Below, one piece after another: positions 8,446-18,014 of a stretch of 64,000 nucleotides of DNA. How positions within the stretch are numbered: position 1 is the first letter of the stretch; each line of letters opens with the position of its first letter. Source of the DNA: Deltaproteobacteria bacterium (GTDB lineage Bacteria > Myxococcota_A > UBA9160 > UBA4427); assembly GCA_002719955.1 (NCBI GenBank), contig PBFW01000008.1, positions 62,001 through 126,000 on the forward strand, read 5' to 3'. The notes under the pieces were generated by a model. It ran no database searches, was not told where the DNA came from, and saw only the letters and a list, made by a program, of their open reading frames with translations. Made by a program: the position numbers and the translations under genes.

Positions 8446-9076
8446 CGTGGAACTCCTCTTCTATTTGTTCGGGCTTCCAAGAGCGCACGGCCCAGATGAA
8501 ACACCCGATCAAGAAGAATGCGGCCGGTGCCAGAAGCATCAGACCGTTCGGGACGTACCAGCCTCCCTGGTTGACCGGTGTAAGAATCGTGTATCCGAAG
8601 ACCGACCCAGAACCGAAGAGTTCGCGGAGCAACGCGACCGCCATCAGGACGATCGAGTAGCCAACGCCGTTGGCGATGCCGTCGATGAAGGCGAGCTTCG
8701 GTGGGTTCTGCATGGCGAACGCTTCGGCGCGACCCATGACGATGCAATTGGTGATGATGAGGCCGACGAAGACCGAGAGTTCCTTGGCCGTCGCGTAGAC
8801 GAAGGCCTGCAGGACTTGATCGACGATGATCACCAGCGAGGCGATCACCGTCAGCTGGACGATGATCCGGATGCTGCTGGGAATATGGTTCCGCATGAGC
8901 GAGATCGAGACGTTGGAGAGGGCCGTGACCGTGGTCACGGCCGCGCACATGACGAGTGCGGTCGACATCTTGGTCGTCACGGCGAGCGCTGAGCAGATGC
9001 CGAGGACCTGCAAGGAAATCGGGTTGTTGTTGAAGAGCGGGTCGATGAGCGCTTCGCGCGTCGAGATCTCTGCCAT
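8402..9076 (-). CDS. nqrD: Na+-NQR subunit D
   Basis: A 224-residue membrane subunit. The start at 9076 ([19 protein letters not shown]) is chosen because it matches known NqrD starts, although an in-frame upstream start exists at 9151. Cys 28 (GICSALA) and Cys 111 ([12 protein letters not shown]) are the paired intramembrane metal ligands. Six helices are predicted. It starts 19 bp after the nqrC stop and its 3' end overlaps nqrE, which points to coupled translation of D and E, as expected for a pair of related subunits that assemble together. Confidence 0.95.
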   Translation of the reverse strand: MAEISTREALIDPLFNNNPISLQVLGICSALAVTTKMSTALVMCAAVTTVTALSNVSISLMRNHIPSSIRIIVQLTVIASLVIIVDQVLQAFVYATAKELSVFVGLIITNCIVMGRAEAFAMQNPPKLAFIDGIANGVGYSIVLMAVALLRELFGSGSVFGYTILTPVNQGGWYVPNGLMLLAPAAFFLIGCFIWAVRSWKPEQIEEEFHVGALLELSNEGNLR

Positions 9077-9095
9077 GGCTGCTTCCTCTGCTCCC

Positions 9096-9875
9096 CTAGA
9101 TCCCGGCCTGGGTGCGGTAGCTCGCCAGGTAGGGTCCGAATCCATCATCACCGAGCCAGAATCGTACGAGGGACGTCACACCTCGGCTCGTGATCGTTGC
9201 GCCGGAAAGACCGTCGACGTTGTAGGGGTCGTCTTCGGGGGAACCCGCGACGCCCTTCTTGACGGCGATCTTCGTGTTGCCACGATCGTCGAAGGCCAGA
9301 CGGCCGGGCCAACCCGCCTTCCAACGCGGATTGTCGACCTCACCGCCCAGTCCCGGTGTCTCTTTGTGCTTGTAGAAAGTGATGCCGACGATCGTTCGTG
9401 CGTCGGGGGCGAGGGCGATATAGCCGTAGAGCGTTCCCCAGAGCCCATAGCCCTCGATCGGAAGGATCAACGCCTTGAGTTTGCCCTTTTCGACCACGTC
9501 GAAGACGAGGGCGTTATTTGGGAGACGCCTGACCTTTGCGGCGTTGCTCGGCGCTTCGAAGCTCCGGGCGGGATCACTCGCAGCGGCTTGCTGGTCGAAA
9601 TCGGCGACGTTGACCTCGGCGTTTGCCGCTCCCGTTTTCAGGTCGATCACCTTCTGCTTGATCGTGGTCTCGAAGAGCGAAGTGATCTCGTCGCGAGGGA
9701 TGCTCGCGCCTTCCTCTAGGAGGCCCGCGACGGTCAAGACCTTTGTCTGCCGATCCAGGAGCTTGTTTGCGTCTTGCAAGGGCTTCAGGCCGACGGCAGA
9801 ACTCGCTACGAAGATCGCACAAACGAGGCAGACGGAGACTGCGAACCCGACGATGTAGCCGGTACTATGCTGCAT
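9096..9875 (-). CDS. nqrC: Na+-NQR subunit C, covalent FMN subunit
   Basis: A 259-residue protein with one N-terminal membrane helix (about residues 8-28) and a periplasmic FMN-binding domain. The motif [12 protein letters not shown] places the flavinylated Thr at residue 227. [20 protein letters not shown] is the other conserved block of the family. It passes electrons from the NqrD/E centre towards NqrB. The start [11 protein letters not shown] overlaps the end of nqrB by 11 bp. Confidence 0.95.
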   Translation of the reverse strand: MQHSTGYIVGFAVSVCLVCAIFVASSAVGLKPLQDANKLLDRQTKVLTVAGLLEEGASIPRDEITSLFETTIKQKVIDLKTGAANAEVNVADFDQQAAASDPARSFEAPSNAAKVRRLPNNALVFDVVEKGKLKALILPIEGYGLWGTLYGYIALAPDARTIVGITFYKHKETPGLGGEVDNPRWKAGWPGRLAFDDRGNTKIAVKKGVAGSPEDDPYNVDGLSGATITSRGVTSLVRFWLGDDGFGPYLASYRTQAGI

Positions 9876-11085
9876 AGCGCGCTTCCCTCCGGCGGATATT
9901 GGCTTGGACGAAGAAGTGGTCGATGAGTGGCGCGAACATGTTCATGAAAAGGATCGCAAGCATCATGCCTTCCGGATAAGCCGGATTCACGACCCGGATC
10001 AGGACGACGAGCACGCCGATCAGCGCGCCGTAGATCAGTTTCCCCGGGCTGGTGAAGGCCGAGGAGACCGGGTCGGTCGCCATGAAGACTGCGCCGAAGG
10101 CCCAGCCGCCCAGGACGGCGTGCCAGTACCAGGGGACCCCGAACATCGGGTTGGTGTCCGAGCCGACGACATTCAGGAAACCTGCCATCACGATCGTTCC
10201 GAGCAGTAGGCCCGCCATCGTTCGCCAGGAGCCGATCCCGGTCCAGAGAAGCAGCAAGGCGCCGAGCGTGCATGCCAGTGCGGATGTCTCGCCCATCGAA
10301 CCGGGTACGAAGCCGAGGAACGAATCGGTCCAGCTCGCGGCGGCCAGGGCTCCCTCTCCTGAAACCGCGGCCTGCGCCAGTAGCGTGGCGCCCGAGAATC
10401 CGTCAGCGTTCAGGACATCCGCGGCGACCCAGGTCGAGTCGCCGCTCATGGCGGCGGGGTAGGCGAAGAAAAGGAACGCTCGGGAGACGAGCGCCGGATT
10501 CAGGAAATTCATTCCGGTCCCGCCGAAGATCTCCTTTGCGAAGATCGTCCCGAAAGCCGTTCCGAGTACAACCATCCAAAGCGGGATCGTCGGCGGGAGC
10601 GTGAGGGGGATCAGCATGCCCGTCACGAGGAAGCCTTCGTTGATCTCATGCTTGCGGATCATCGCGACCAGCGGCTCGATGATTCCGCCGGTCAACATCG
10701 ATGCGCTGAGGATCGGCAGGTAGTGGAGCGCGCCGAAGACGATGCAGTTGATCGGGTTCTTGAAGTCGAAGCTGAGCCCGAGCACCTGGTAGAGGCTGGT
10801 TTGCCACTGATCGAGCGGTGTTGCACCGTGGGCGATCGCGAGCAGGGCCTGGTAGCCCGTGTTGAACATCGCCATACCCATACAGGGCAAGAGGGCGAGT
10901 ACGACTGTGATCATGAGTCGCTTGTTGTCGATTCCGTCTCGCACGTGAGAGGCGGTTCTCGTGACTTCCCCGGGTGTGAAGAGTCCCGTGAATTGGGCTT
11001 CCCACAGCGGATAGAAGAACTCGAGCTTGCCGCCCTTCTCGAAATGGTGCTTGACGTTGAGGTGAGCGTCCTTCAGGAACTGCAT
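9865..11085 (-). CDS. nqrB: Na+-NQR subunit B, FMN and riboflavin subunit
   Basis: A 406-residue polytopic subunit that forms the sodium channel and carries covalent FMN and riboflavin. The start at 11085 ([19 protein letters not shown]) fits the family, although the frame is open further upstream. [12 protein letters not shown] puts the FMN-bearing Thr at residue 234, close to the position known in Vibrio. [37 protein letters not shown] and [12 protein letters not shown] are conserved NqrB/RnfD blocks. It begins 7 bp after the nqrA stop. Confidence 0.95.
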   Translation of the reverse strand: MQFLKDAHLNVKHHFEKGGKLEFFYPLWEAQFTGLFTPGEVTRTASHVRDGIDNKRLMITVVLALLPCMGMAMFNTGYQALLAIAHGATPLDQWQTSLYQVLGLSFDFKNPINCIVFGALHYLPILSASMLTGGIIEPLVAMIRKHEINEGFLVTGMLIPLTLPPTIPLWMVVLGTAFGTIFAKEIFGGTGMNFLNPALVSRAFLFFAYPAAMSGDSTWVAADVLNADGFSGATLLAQAAVSGEGALAAASWTDSFLGFVPGSMGETSALACTLGALLLLWTGIGSWRTMAGLLLGTIVMAGFLNVVGSDTNPMFGVPWYWHAVLGGWAFGAVFMATDPVSSAFTSPGKLIYGALIGVLVVLIRVVNPAYPEGMMLAILFMNMFAPLIDHFFVQANIRRREARYAA

Positions 11086-11092
11086 GGCTCCC

Positions 11093-12505
11093 TCAGCCCT
11101 CCTTCTGGATGATTTCGAGGTTTTGTCGGAGCAGGGGGCCGTAGTTGACCTTGCCTGGGCAGACGTAGGTACAGAGAGCGAGATCTTCCTCGTCGAGTTC
11201 GAGCGCACCGAGGCTCTCCGCCCGTTCGAGGTCGCCCACCATGAGGGCGCGCAGCAGGAAGGTCGGCAGGATATCCATCGGCATGACCTTTTCGTATTGT
11301 CCGATGGGCACCATTGCTCGCAGGGACCCATTCGTATTCGTCGTGAACCGGAAGCGTTCGGGCGTCCGGATCTTCGACAGATAGATGCCGGTCATCGAGT
11401 GGAGGTCGGAGCCCGGCGAGAGCCAGCCGACGAAAGCCTGTTCGCGGTCTTCTTCGAGGAGGCTGATCTGCCTCTCGTAGCGGCCGAGGAAGTCGAAGGC
11501 GTCGCCGTGGGTGCGCTTGCCCGAGAGGACAGAGCCCGAGATGGCGCGGATTTCCTTCGTGGGGGCGGCTGCCGCAGCGCTGTCGATCGCTTGCGCGATA
11601 TCCGACGAAACCGCCTCGCTCACACAGGCGCCGACCCGGGATCGCTCGAGCCGCGGATCTTCGATGTTTGGTCCCGCGATCGAGATCACTCGCGAAGGGT
11701 CGAGACGTCCGCTCGTGAAGAGCCGGCCGATCGCAGCGACATCTTGATAGCCGAGGTGCCAGACCGATTTTTCACGGCTCACCGGGCGGAGCGTATGGAT
11801 GTGAACGCCGACGGTTCCCGACGGATGCGGTCCGGCGAAGCGTTCTACCTTCACGCCGACAGGTGCATCAGCGGCGAGCTCGGAGTGCTCAGCGACACAG
11901 AGATAGGTCGGGCCGTCGAGCAGCTTCGCCACGAGCATGGCGCCCAACCGGAAATCATCGAGCTGATCGGCGAGGACGACCTCCGGCAGCGGTGCGAGCG
12001 GGTTGGTGTCCATCGCCGTGATGAAGAGCGCCGCGGCGCTGCCCGTCGGAGAGGGAACCCTGCCGAAAGGGCGAACGCGTAGCGCGGTCCAGAGCCCGGA
12101 CTCGACCAGTAACGCGCGAATGCCGTCGCCGGAAAGCGTGTTGGGGGCGGCCCCGGAGAAATTCTCGAAATTTGCGAACTCATCGTCGCCGGGGGTGCCC
12201 CTTCGCTCGCCCTCCGACAAGTCGATGACCACCGATTGAAGCGCGCGCTTGTCCCCGCGGTTGATGCCGAGGATCCGGCCGGCACCGGGGGCGGTATGGA
12301 GCACGCCCGGCTGCTTGCGATCCTCGAAGAGGACCTGGCCGCGCGTGACCGCCTCGCCCTCTTCGACGTGCATTCGTGGCTTCATGCCCGGGAAGTCATC
12401 CGCCATGATCGCGACACGCGTGCAGGGGGATACGCCCCGAATGACTTGCAGTGGTCTCCCGGGAATCGGGAGGTCGAGGCCCTTCTCGATCTTGTGCAGT
12501 GACAT
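11093..12505 (-). CDS. nqrA: Na+-NQR subunit A
   Basis: A 470-residue cytoplasmic subunit, first gene of the operon. The start [18 protein letters not shown] and blocks such as [34 protein letters not shown] and [18 protein letters not shown] are typical of NqrA, which is implicated in quinone binding. Its promoter should lie in 12506-13343; the ribosome binding site upstream of 12505 is weak. Confidence 0.95.
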   Translation of the reverse strand: MSLHKIEKGLDLPIPGRPLQVIRGVSPCTRVAIMADDFPGMKPRMHVEEGEAVTRGQVLFEDRKQPGVLHTAPGAGRILGINRGDKRALQSVVIDLSEGERRGTPGDDEFANFENFSGAAPNTLSGDGIRALLVESGLWTALRVRPFGRVPSPTGSAAALFITAMDTNPLAPLPEVVLADQLDDFRLGAMLVAKLLDGPTYLCVAEHSELAADAPVGVKVERFAGPHPSGTVGVHIHTLRPVSREKSVWHLGYQDVAAIGRLFTSGRLDPSRVISIAGPNIEDPRLERSRVGACVSEAVSSDIAQAIDSAAAAAPTKEIRAISGSVLSGKRTHGDAFDFLGRYERQISLLEEDREQAFVGWLSPGSDLHSMTGIYLSKIRTPERFRFTTNTNGSLRAMVPIGQYEKVMPMDILPTFLLRALMVGDLERAESLGALELDEEDLALCTYVCPGKVNYGPLLRQNLEIIQKEG

Positions 12506-13343
12506 GCTTGCTCTATTTCAGCTACTCGCTGTCGAATATCGATCATTCAACGAGAGCAGTGCTAGTCCGCGGGGCAGCGTCGATGGGTTCGACGGTCTTC
12601 CTGGCGCGGCTGAAAACGAATCTCTCCGTCCCATGGCACAACCCTTCCGTTCGCTCGGCTCCCGAACCCACCCCGGGCCTCGATGATGGTCGAGGCTGCG
12701 AGCGGCGCGGCGGTCGCTCAAAGGACTGTGTGCGAAAATGGGAAGTCAGCGGTCTTGCAAAGATTCTGCCTGAAGGAACGGGCCAGAGAGTAGAGTCCCG
12801 GCGGGGGATTTTCAACTGAATTGCGTAGGGATGAAGGGGGCAAGATCGGGTTCGCCGCTTCTTCCTTCGCGCGCCTCGGGGGCAGGCGGACTCTGGATCG
12901 CGCGCTGAATCCGATCGGGTTCCGAGAGGTAGGGGGCTCTTCTGCGCGTGTGCCTCCGGTTTCGGGGGCAGCCCCTCCCAGATGGCCGAAATCGGAACGA
13001 AGAACCCTTCTGGTCATCGGCCCATCTCGAGGTGTTAGGCGCCGTCCTAGGTGGGTCGCCCGTGGGCGGGGGGCTCCGAAGGCCATTCGAAGACCCGCGG
13101 GTCCTCGAATTTTCACGATTTCGGTTGAAGGGCCTGCTCCCCTCAAGGTACGATAAAGCAGTTCTTCGATTCGGTGCAAGGGCGAAGAGGTGCGGCGGTC
13201 GGAAACGGGCAAGGTCGAAGAGGGCGGGAGGCCGGAGAGACAGCGAAAATTCATTTCAGTTGAACCCCGCCGCGCTCAACGCATGTTCTGGGTTCGCTCC
13301 GGCATCCAATTGGTCCTCGATCGGTCTTCGACAGGAGATCTTT
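12506..13343. other. Gene-free region between nqrA and the CBS gene
   Basis: This 838-bp stretch holds no reading frame with convincing codon use. It should contain the divergent promoters of the nqr operon (- strand) and of the CBS-domain gene (+ strand). No clear -35/-10 pair was found for either. The one conspicuous element is a 26-bp near-perfect palindrome at 13085-13110, listed separately. Confidence 0.6.
13085..13110. promoter_or_regulatory. 26-bp near-perfect palindrome, operator or intrinsic terminator
   Basis: Twelve of thirteen base pairs match; the centre is GACCCGCGGGTC and the ends are ATTCGA / TCGAAT. On the + strand it is followed directly by TTTCACGATTT, so as RNA it would form a GC-rich stem with a CGCG loop and a short U tract. 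It lies 234 bp before the CBS gene. Whether it is a protein-binding site or terminates an unseen small transcript cannot be told. Confidence 0.45.
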
Positions 13344-13805
13344 ATGAGAGAACCCAATCAAATCCTGACGGCGCGGGACCTAATGTCGACGAGCCTGGTC
13401 ACGTTCAGGCAGGAGCAGACGATCCTCGACGCGATTCAGGCCCTGACCAAATACGGTGTTTCCGGTGGGCCCGTCATTGATGATGAGGGCCGGTTCATCG
13501 GGATCCTCTCGGAACTCGACTGTCTCCGGATGCTGGCCTCGGACGAGTTCTACCAGGAAGAGCAGGAGGAAGGCGCGCTCGTTTCGCAATTCATGACGAG
13601 TGGCGGCAAGACGATCCCCCCAGATCTCGGTATCTACGCGATCTCCCACTATTTCTTGACCACTTCGATTCGGCGCTTGCCGGTGCTCGCGGAGGAAAAG
13701 CTGCTGGGGCAGATCAGCCGACGGGATGTCCTGCGCGGGATGGAGGAGATGAGTCGTAAGCGGCTGGTCCGAAAGCGCTACCCGGACTATCTGCAGCCGG
13801 CCTGA
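13344..13805 (+). CDS. Stand-alone tandem CBS-domain protein
   Basis: A 153-residue protein made almost entirely of two CBS domains: TARDLMSTSLVTFRQEQTIL ... GILSELDCLRMLA for the first, and SQFMTSGGKTIPPDLGI ... GQISRRDVLRGMEE for the second. Such pairs usually bind adenine nucleotides and act as energy or stress sensors on a partner protein. The ATG at 13344 follows a good AGGAGAT. It is divergent from nqr. The partner is not evident. Confidence 0.88.
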   Translation: MREPNQILTARDLMSTSLVTFRQEQTILDAIQALTKYGVSGGPVIDDEGRFIGILSELDCLRMLASDEFYQEEQEEGALVSQFMTSGGKTIPPDLGIYAISHYFLTTSIRRLPVLAEEKLLGQISRRDVLRGMEEMSRKRLVRKRYPDYLQPA

Positions 13806-13893
13806 GTCTCTCTGCGCGTCCGCTTCTCCGATGCTGCTCCCGAATCGATCTCATTCGGTGATCAGCGGTTTTCGCTGGACGACGCGATCGTTC

Positions 13894-13914
13894 GCGGAGC
13901 CCGTCACGCTCCGC
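13894..13914. terminator. Hairpin between convergent CBS gene and ltp2
   Basis: A 7-bp inverted repeat (GCGGAGC, 7-nt loop, GCTCCGC) lies in the 193-bp gap between two convergent genes. No T tract follows on either strand, so this is a weak terminator candidate. Confidence 0.3.
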
Positions 13915-13998
13915 CCGTGACTCTCGTGGAGCCGGTCTTCGAGTTCGAACGCCGGATCGGATTTACCGGGATTGCGCCTCGGAATGCGGGCGTAGGGG

Positions 13999-15180
13999 TC
14001 AATCCGCGCCGAGAATGATGCCGCTGGTCGGGACACCGGTGCCCGCCGTGACGAGCACATGTTCAACGTTGGGTACCTGGTTCGCCGCACTCCCGCGCAC
14101 CTGGCGTACGCCCTCGGCGACTCCATTCATCCCGTGGATATAGGCTTCGCCGAGTTGTCCACCGTGCGGATTGATGGGCAAGGCCCCACCGAGTTCGATG
14201 CGCCCATCTCGGATGAAATCCTTGGCTTCCCCCGCCTTGCAGAATCCGAATTCCTCGAGCTGGGCGAGTACGAAGGGGGTGAAATGGTCGTAGAGGATGG
14301 CGGTCTGGAGATCGTCCGGGCCGAGTTCCGCGGTCTCGAAGAGCTGACGCGCGACGAGCCCCATCTCGGGAATTCCCGAGATATCCTCGCGGTAATAGCT
14401 CGTCATCATCTTCTGATCGGAGGCCATCGCCTGAGCTGCAGCGCGGATCATGGCCGGCTTTTGTTTTAGGTCCCTGGCGCGCTCGGGCGTCGTTACGACG
14501 ACGGACACCGCACCGTCACTCTCCTGACAGCAATCGAGGAGTCGCATCGGTTCGACGATCCAGCGTGAGTTCTGATGGTCTTCGAGGGTGATCGGCTTTT
14601 CGTAGAACCAGGCCGCGGGGTTCGTCGCGGCGTGTTTTCGATCCGCCACCGCGATGCGTCCGAAATCCTCGGTGGTCGCTCCGAAGGTGTGCAGGTAGCG
14701 CTGGGCGAACATGGCGACCCAGGCCGCGGGTGTGAGGAGGCCATAGGGTGCGTACCAGCCGAAGCCGACCTGCTCGACGGTGGGTGCGCTCGCTCGGTCC
14801 TGGACGCCTGCGCCGAAACGCTGCTCCGACCGTTCGTTCATGGCGCGATAACAGACCACGACTTCGGCCGCCCCGGTCGCGACGGCCATGGCCGCCTGAT
14901 GGATCGGTGCGCAGGCGGCCCCGCCACCATAATGAATGCGGCTGAAGAAGCGCAGATCGTCACCGCCGAGGCTTCGGATGACCTCGTTTTCGGGATTATT
15001 CTCCATCGTGAAGATGCTCATCCCGTCGACGTCCTTGGGCGAGAGCCCGCAGTCGTCGAGGGCGGCACCGATGGCTTCGATGGCCAGCTTGAGTTCGGTG
15101 CGACCCGAACGCTTGCTGAACTCCGTCTGGCCGACGCCGACGATCGCCGCTCTATTCTTGAGATCGTTCTTCATCTTCAT
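13999..15180 (-). CDS. ltp2: Ltp2-like thiolase-fold aldolase (steroid side chain)
   Basis: A 393-residue thiolase-superfamily protein without a fused sterol-carrier domain. Blocks such as IHYGGGAACAPIHQAAMAVA, YRAMNERS, VADRKHAATNP, DHQNSRWI, LLDCCQESDGA, LYDHFTPF, LPINPHGGQLGEAYIHGMNG and VLVTAGTGVPTSG agree closely with what I remember of mycobacterial Ltp2 (Rv3540c); this was not computed. Ltp2 performs the retro-aldol cleavage that releases propionyl-CoA and a 17-keto steroid from the hydrated side-chain CoA ester, and it works only when bound to the DUF35 domain of ChsH2, here encoded two genes upstream. Cys 90 is present. The start at 15180 follows AAAAAGGG; another ATG lies two codons downstream. 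It is the last gene of the five-gene run. Confidence 0.85.
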   Translation of the reverse strand: MKMKNDLKNRAAIVGVGQTEFSKRSGRTELKLAIEAIGAALDDCGLSPKDVDGMSIFTMENNPENEVIRSLGGDDLRFFSRIHYGGGAACAPIHQAAMAVATGAAEVVVCYRAMNERSEQRFGAGVQDRASAPTVEQVGFGWYAPYGLLTPAAWVAMFAQRYLHTFGATTEDFGRIAVADRKHAATNPAAWFYEKPITLEDHQNSRWIVEPMRLLDCCQESDGAVSVVVTTPERARDLKQKPAMIRAAAQAMASDQKMMTSYYREDISGIPEMGLVARQLFETAELGPDDLQTAILYDHFTPFVLAQLEEFGFCKAGEAKDFIRDGRIELGGALPINPHGGQLGEAYIHGMNGVAEGVRQVRGSAANQVPNVEHVLVTAGTGVPTSGIILGAD

Positions 15181-15241
15181 GGGAAAGCCCTTTTTCGGCG
15201 GGGATTCGATAAGGCCGATCGAATGTCGAGCCTTCAGCCAC

Positions 15242-15682
15242 TCAGACGGGAAGCGCGACGAGGACTCTGCCGGTGACGTGGTCACCGAGGCCATTGTGGC
15301 CCCGCAGCGAGACTTCGATCGTGCTCGTCGCCTCGTCTTTGGCGGTGACGGCTCCTTCGATGGTCATCGTGTCACCCGGATAATTCGGTGCGCCCAACCG
15401 GATGTCGACCTTGCGCAGTCGCGCACCGGGCCCCGTCCAATCCGTCACGAAGCGCCCGACGAAGCCATTGGTCGTGAGGATGTTCATGAAGATATCCGGA
15501 GAACCACGCTCCTGGGCGAGCCCGGGGTCGTGATGTACGTCCTGATAGTCCCGCGACGCGATCGCTGTCGAGACGATCAGCGTTCGGGTGAGCGGGATCT
15601 CGAGGGTGGGCAGCGCATCTCCGATCTCGACGGAGGTGAAGGCGCGCGTCTGCGTCCCATCGAGCGACGCGGCGGCGCTCAT
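15242..15682 (-). CDS. chsH1: ChsH1-like MaoC hydratase
   Basis: A 146-residue single hot-dog protein. RDYQDVHHDPGLAQERGSPD contains the MaoC catalytic Asp and His (Asp 45, His 50), followed by IFMNILTTNGFVGRFVTDW, which resembles Rv3541c. In the actinobacterial igr system ChsH1 pairs with the MaoC half of ChsH2 to hydrate the enoyl-CoA of the three-carbon steroid side chain; the active site comes from ChsH1. The ATG overlaps the stop of the preceding chsE1-like gene by 4 bp (ATGA), showing translational coupling. Confidence 0.84.
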   Translation of the reverse strand: MSAAASLDGTQTRAFTSVEIGDALPTLEIPLTRTLIVSTAIASRDYQDVHHDPGLAQERGSPDIFMNILTTNGFVGRFVTDWTGPGARLRKVDIRLGAPNYPGDTMTIEGAVTAKDEATSTIEVSLRGHNGLGDHVTGRVLVALPV

Positions 15683-16839
15683 TGGAGGATCGCTCCCGGG
15701 TCGACTCCTGCGCGTGCTTCGTCGGCGATCAGGTCGCCGAGACGCGAGAGTTGTTCGTTGGCACCGCCAAGGGTCATCGCGATGTGCTTGAGGCGGAGGA
15801 AGTGGCGGTGGATCGGATAGTCGATGTCCGCTCCGATCCCGCCGTGCAGGTGCTGGCATGTATGCGAGACGCGATGGCCGCCGACGCATGCCCACCACTT
15901 GGCGACGGCTGCGGCCTTGTGGGCTGTATTGCCGCTGTCGAGTCGCCAGGCGGCCTGCCACATCGTCGAGCGCATCGCTTCGACATCGATATACGCGTCC
16001 GCCGCACGCAGGGCGACACCCTGGAAAGATCCGATCTCGCGACCGAATTGTTTGCGCTCGCTCGTGTAGACCGCGGTCTGTCGCAGACCCTCGTTGGCCA
16101 CGCCCACCGCGATGGCGGCCAGTGCGGTGGCGGCGCGTGGTTCGAGCCAGTCGATGATCTCCTCACCCTTGCCGGGCAGGGCAAGGACGGCGTCGCCTTC
16201 GACGCTCACGCCATCGAGGCTCAGGACAAATTGTCGTTCGTGCGCCGTTGTTTCCTGCTGCGCGAGGGAGACGCCTGCGGCATTCGGCTCGATCAAGAAG
16301 AGGCCGAGGCCATCCTCGCTCGAGGCGCTCACAAGAATCTGGTCGGCGGCGGCCGCGTAGGGGACGCAGACCTTCTCTCCCGAGAGGGTGTAGCCATCAC
16401 CCGAGGCCACCGCTTGCGTGCGTGCCTTGCGCGAAAGGGCGGGGGCACCGATCTCGAAGAAGGCCGCGGTCAGAATGGATTCGCCCGAGATCACCTTGGG
16501 CAGGAGCCCCTTCTTCAGATTGTCGCTGCCGAATCGCTCGATCGGGAGCGCGGTGTAGACGACCGACTCGAGGAGGGGGACCGGGGCCAGATTTCGGCCC
16601 GCCTGTTCGAGGAGGAGGCAGAGAGCGAGATTGCTGAAGCCCTGGCCGCCGAGGTCTTCCGAGATCGGGAGGCCGATCAGGTTCGCCTCGGCGAGACTCG
16701 CCCAGAGTTCCCCGTCGAAGCCCGGTCCATCGTCGTCGCTTTCGACTTCACGCAGCCGGTCGAAGCTGGTCGAATCGCCGAGGATCTGTTCGGCGAGCTC
16801 CTTGGCCGCCTCTTCTTCGTCGCTGAAATTGAAGTTCAT
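15679..16839 (-). CDS. chsE1: ChsE1 (FadE28)-like acyl-CoA dehydrogenase subunit
   Basis: A 386-residue acyl-CoA dehydrogenase-family protein. The C-terminal block QHLHGGIGADIDYPIHRH and the following LGGANEQLSRLG resemble mycobacterial FadE28 (ChsE1), one half of the alpha2beta2 dehydrogenase that oxidises 3-oxo-4-pregnene-20-carboxyl-CoA. RKQFGREIGSFQGVA is the general family signature. Its partner would be the ChsE2-like protein at 18015. Between its start and the end of chsH2 lie 125 bp, and its stop overlaps chsH1. Confidence 0.83.
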   Translation of the reverse strand: MNFNFSDEEEAAKELAEQILGDSTSFDRLREVESDDDGPGFDGELWASLAEANLIGLPISEDLGGQGFSNLALCLLLEQAGRNLAPVPLLESVVYTALPIERFGSDNLKKGLLPKVISGESILTAAFFEIGAPALSRKARTQAVASGDGYTLSGEKVCVPYAAAADQILVSASSEDGLGLFLIEPNAAGVSLAQQETTAHERQFVLSLDGVSVEGDAVLALPGKGEEIIDWLEPRAATALAAIAVGVANEGLRQTAVYTSERKQFGREIGSFQGVALRAADAYIDVEAMRSTMWQAAWRLDSGNTAHKAAAVAKWWACVGGHRVSHTCQHLHGGIGADIDYPIHRHFLRLKHIAMTLGGANEQLSRLGDLIADEARAGVDPGAILQ

Positions 16840-16964
16840 GTAGGTCTCCGTTTCTCTCGATCGTTTGCGACGAATCCGAGTCGCTTTCTTTCGGGTTGAG
16901 AGGTCTCGTAGGTTGAGCGCTTCGATTCGCCCGAAGGCGATGCGAAGCGCGCGGATGGGTGCGT

Positions 16965-18002
16965 CTAGGCGTCGACGATCCTGAAGCGCGGTAGGGTCAG
17001 CCGCTCTTCCAGCTCATCGAATTGGACTTCGACACGCATCCCGATTTCGATCTCCGCGTCCGGTCCCTCCGCAAGCTCCGAGATCAACCGCGGCCCCTCG
17101 TCGAGCTGGACGAGGATCACTGGATGGCCGATTTCGAAGGGCGGGATATGTGGATGGTGATGCCGGACAAAACTGTAGATCTCCCCCTTGCCCGACATTT
17201 CGACGGGCTCCCATTCCATCGAGGAACAGGCCGGGCAGCCGGGCCCCGGTGGATGGCGGAGGTTTTCGCAGTCCGTGCAGCGCTGGACGAGGAGCTTGCC
17301 TTCGGACGCGCCCTCCCAGAAGAAGGTCACGTCCTGGTTCAGACTCGGGCGTGGCCGACCCCCTGCGATGCGAGGCCCGATCACGGGCTCCTTTTCTCCC
17401 GTGTCCCGCTTGCTCTTCGCAGACGGATCGGAAGCTGCGGGCGGTCTGAATTTCAAGATTCGAAAGCGCATCGTTCCGACGATTTCGCCTCGGGCATCCC
17501 GGAACGAATAGAGGCTAGTCACGAAATGCCCCACACCGAGTCCGGTCTTCTTCTCCGGTGAGACAGATTCGAGTTCGACCTCGTGGGTCAGATCATCGCC
17601 CGGCACGAGGTCGCGCAGATACTCCTGTTCGCAATTGGTCGCGACGACCGATGTGAAGCCGGCCTCGTCGAGCAACTGCATGACCGACTTATCATCGCTG
17701 GCGCTCGCGGCGTGGGCCTTCTCCTCGGCCGTGCTCGGGCGGAGTCCCCGCATCGTCCACGCCTGCAACATCACCGGCGGCGCGATCACGCCTCCGCGCT
17801 CCGTGGTCGATGCGAATTCCGCGTCGAGATAGGCGGGATTGCGATCGCCCATGGCGTCACACCAGTGATGGATCATCGCGATATTGATCGGGTAGGGGCA
17901 GGTTCCGGGTGCACCGCCCGAAGTGCCCTCGAAAGCCTGGAGGGCTTTCAGTAGGTCCTCGGCGCGGGAATCCTGAGACGCATTCTTCGGCGTTTCGCTC
18001 AT
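16965..18002 (-). CDS. chsH2: ChsH2-like fused MaoC-DUF35 protein
   Basis: A 345-residue two-domain protein. Residues about 1-190 are MaoC-like (WCDAMGDRNPAYLD, GGVIAPPVMLQAWTMRGL); residues about 215-345 are a DUF35 zinc ribbon plus OB fold, with CTDC and CPAC as zinc ligands. This fusion is the hallmark of ChsH2 (Rv3542c), whose N-terminal half forms the side-chain enoyl-CoA hydratase with ChsH1 and whose C-terminal half binds and activates the Ltp2 aldolase. Here it lies 12 bp downstream of the ChsE2-like gene. A Lys/Ala/Ser-rich linker around residue 195 joins the domains. Confidence 0.87.
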   Translation of the reverse strand: MSETPKNASQDSRAEDLLKALQAFEGTSGGAPGTCPYPINIAMIHHWCDAMGDRNPAYLDAEFASTTERGGVIAPPVMLQAWTMRGLRPSTAEEKAHAASASDDKSVMQLLDEAGFTSVVATNCEQEYLRDLVPGDDLTHEVELESVSPEKKTGLGVGHFVTSLYSFRDARGEIVGTMRFRILKFRPPAASDPSAKSKRDTGEKEPVIGPRIAGGRPRPSLNQDVTFFWEGASEGKLLVQRCTDCENLRHPPGPGCPACSSMEWEPVEMSGKGEIYSFVRHHHPHIPPFEIGHPVILVQLDEGPRLISELAEGPDAEIEIGMRVEVQFDELEERLTLPRFRIVDA

Positions 18003-18014
18003 GGCTGGCTCGGG

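Noticed and set aside
12518..13254. Several 70-180-codon frames in the nqrA-CBS gap
   Set aside because: Their translations are Arg/Pro-rich with no consistent codon preference, and none has a ribosome binding site or a homologue I recognise.
13851..14126. Frames in the gap after the CBS gene
   Set aside because: They overlap the 3' end of ltp2 in another frame and look like its shadow.
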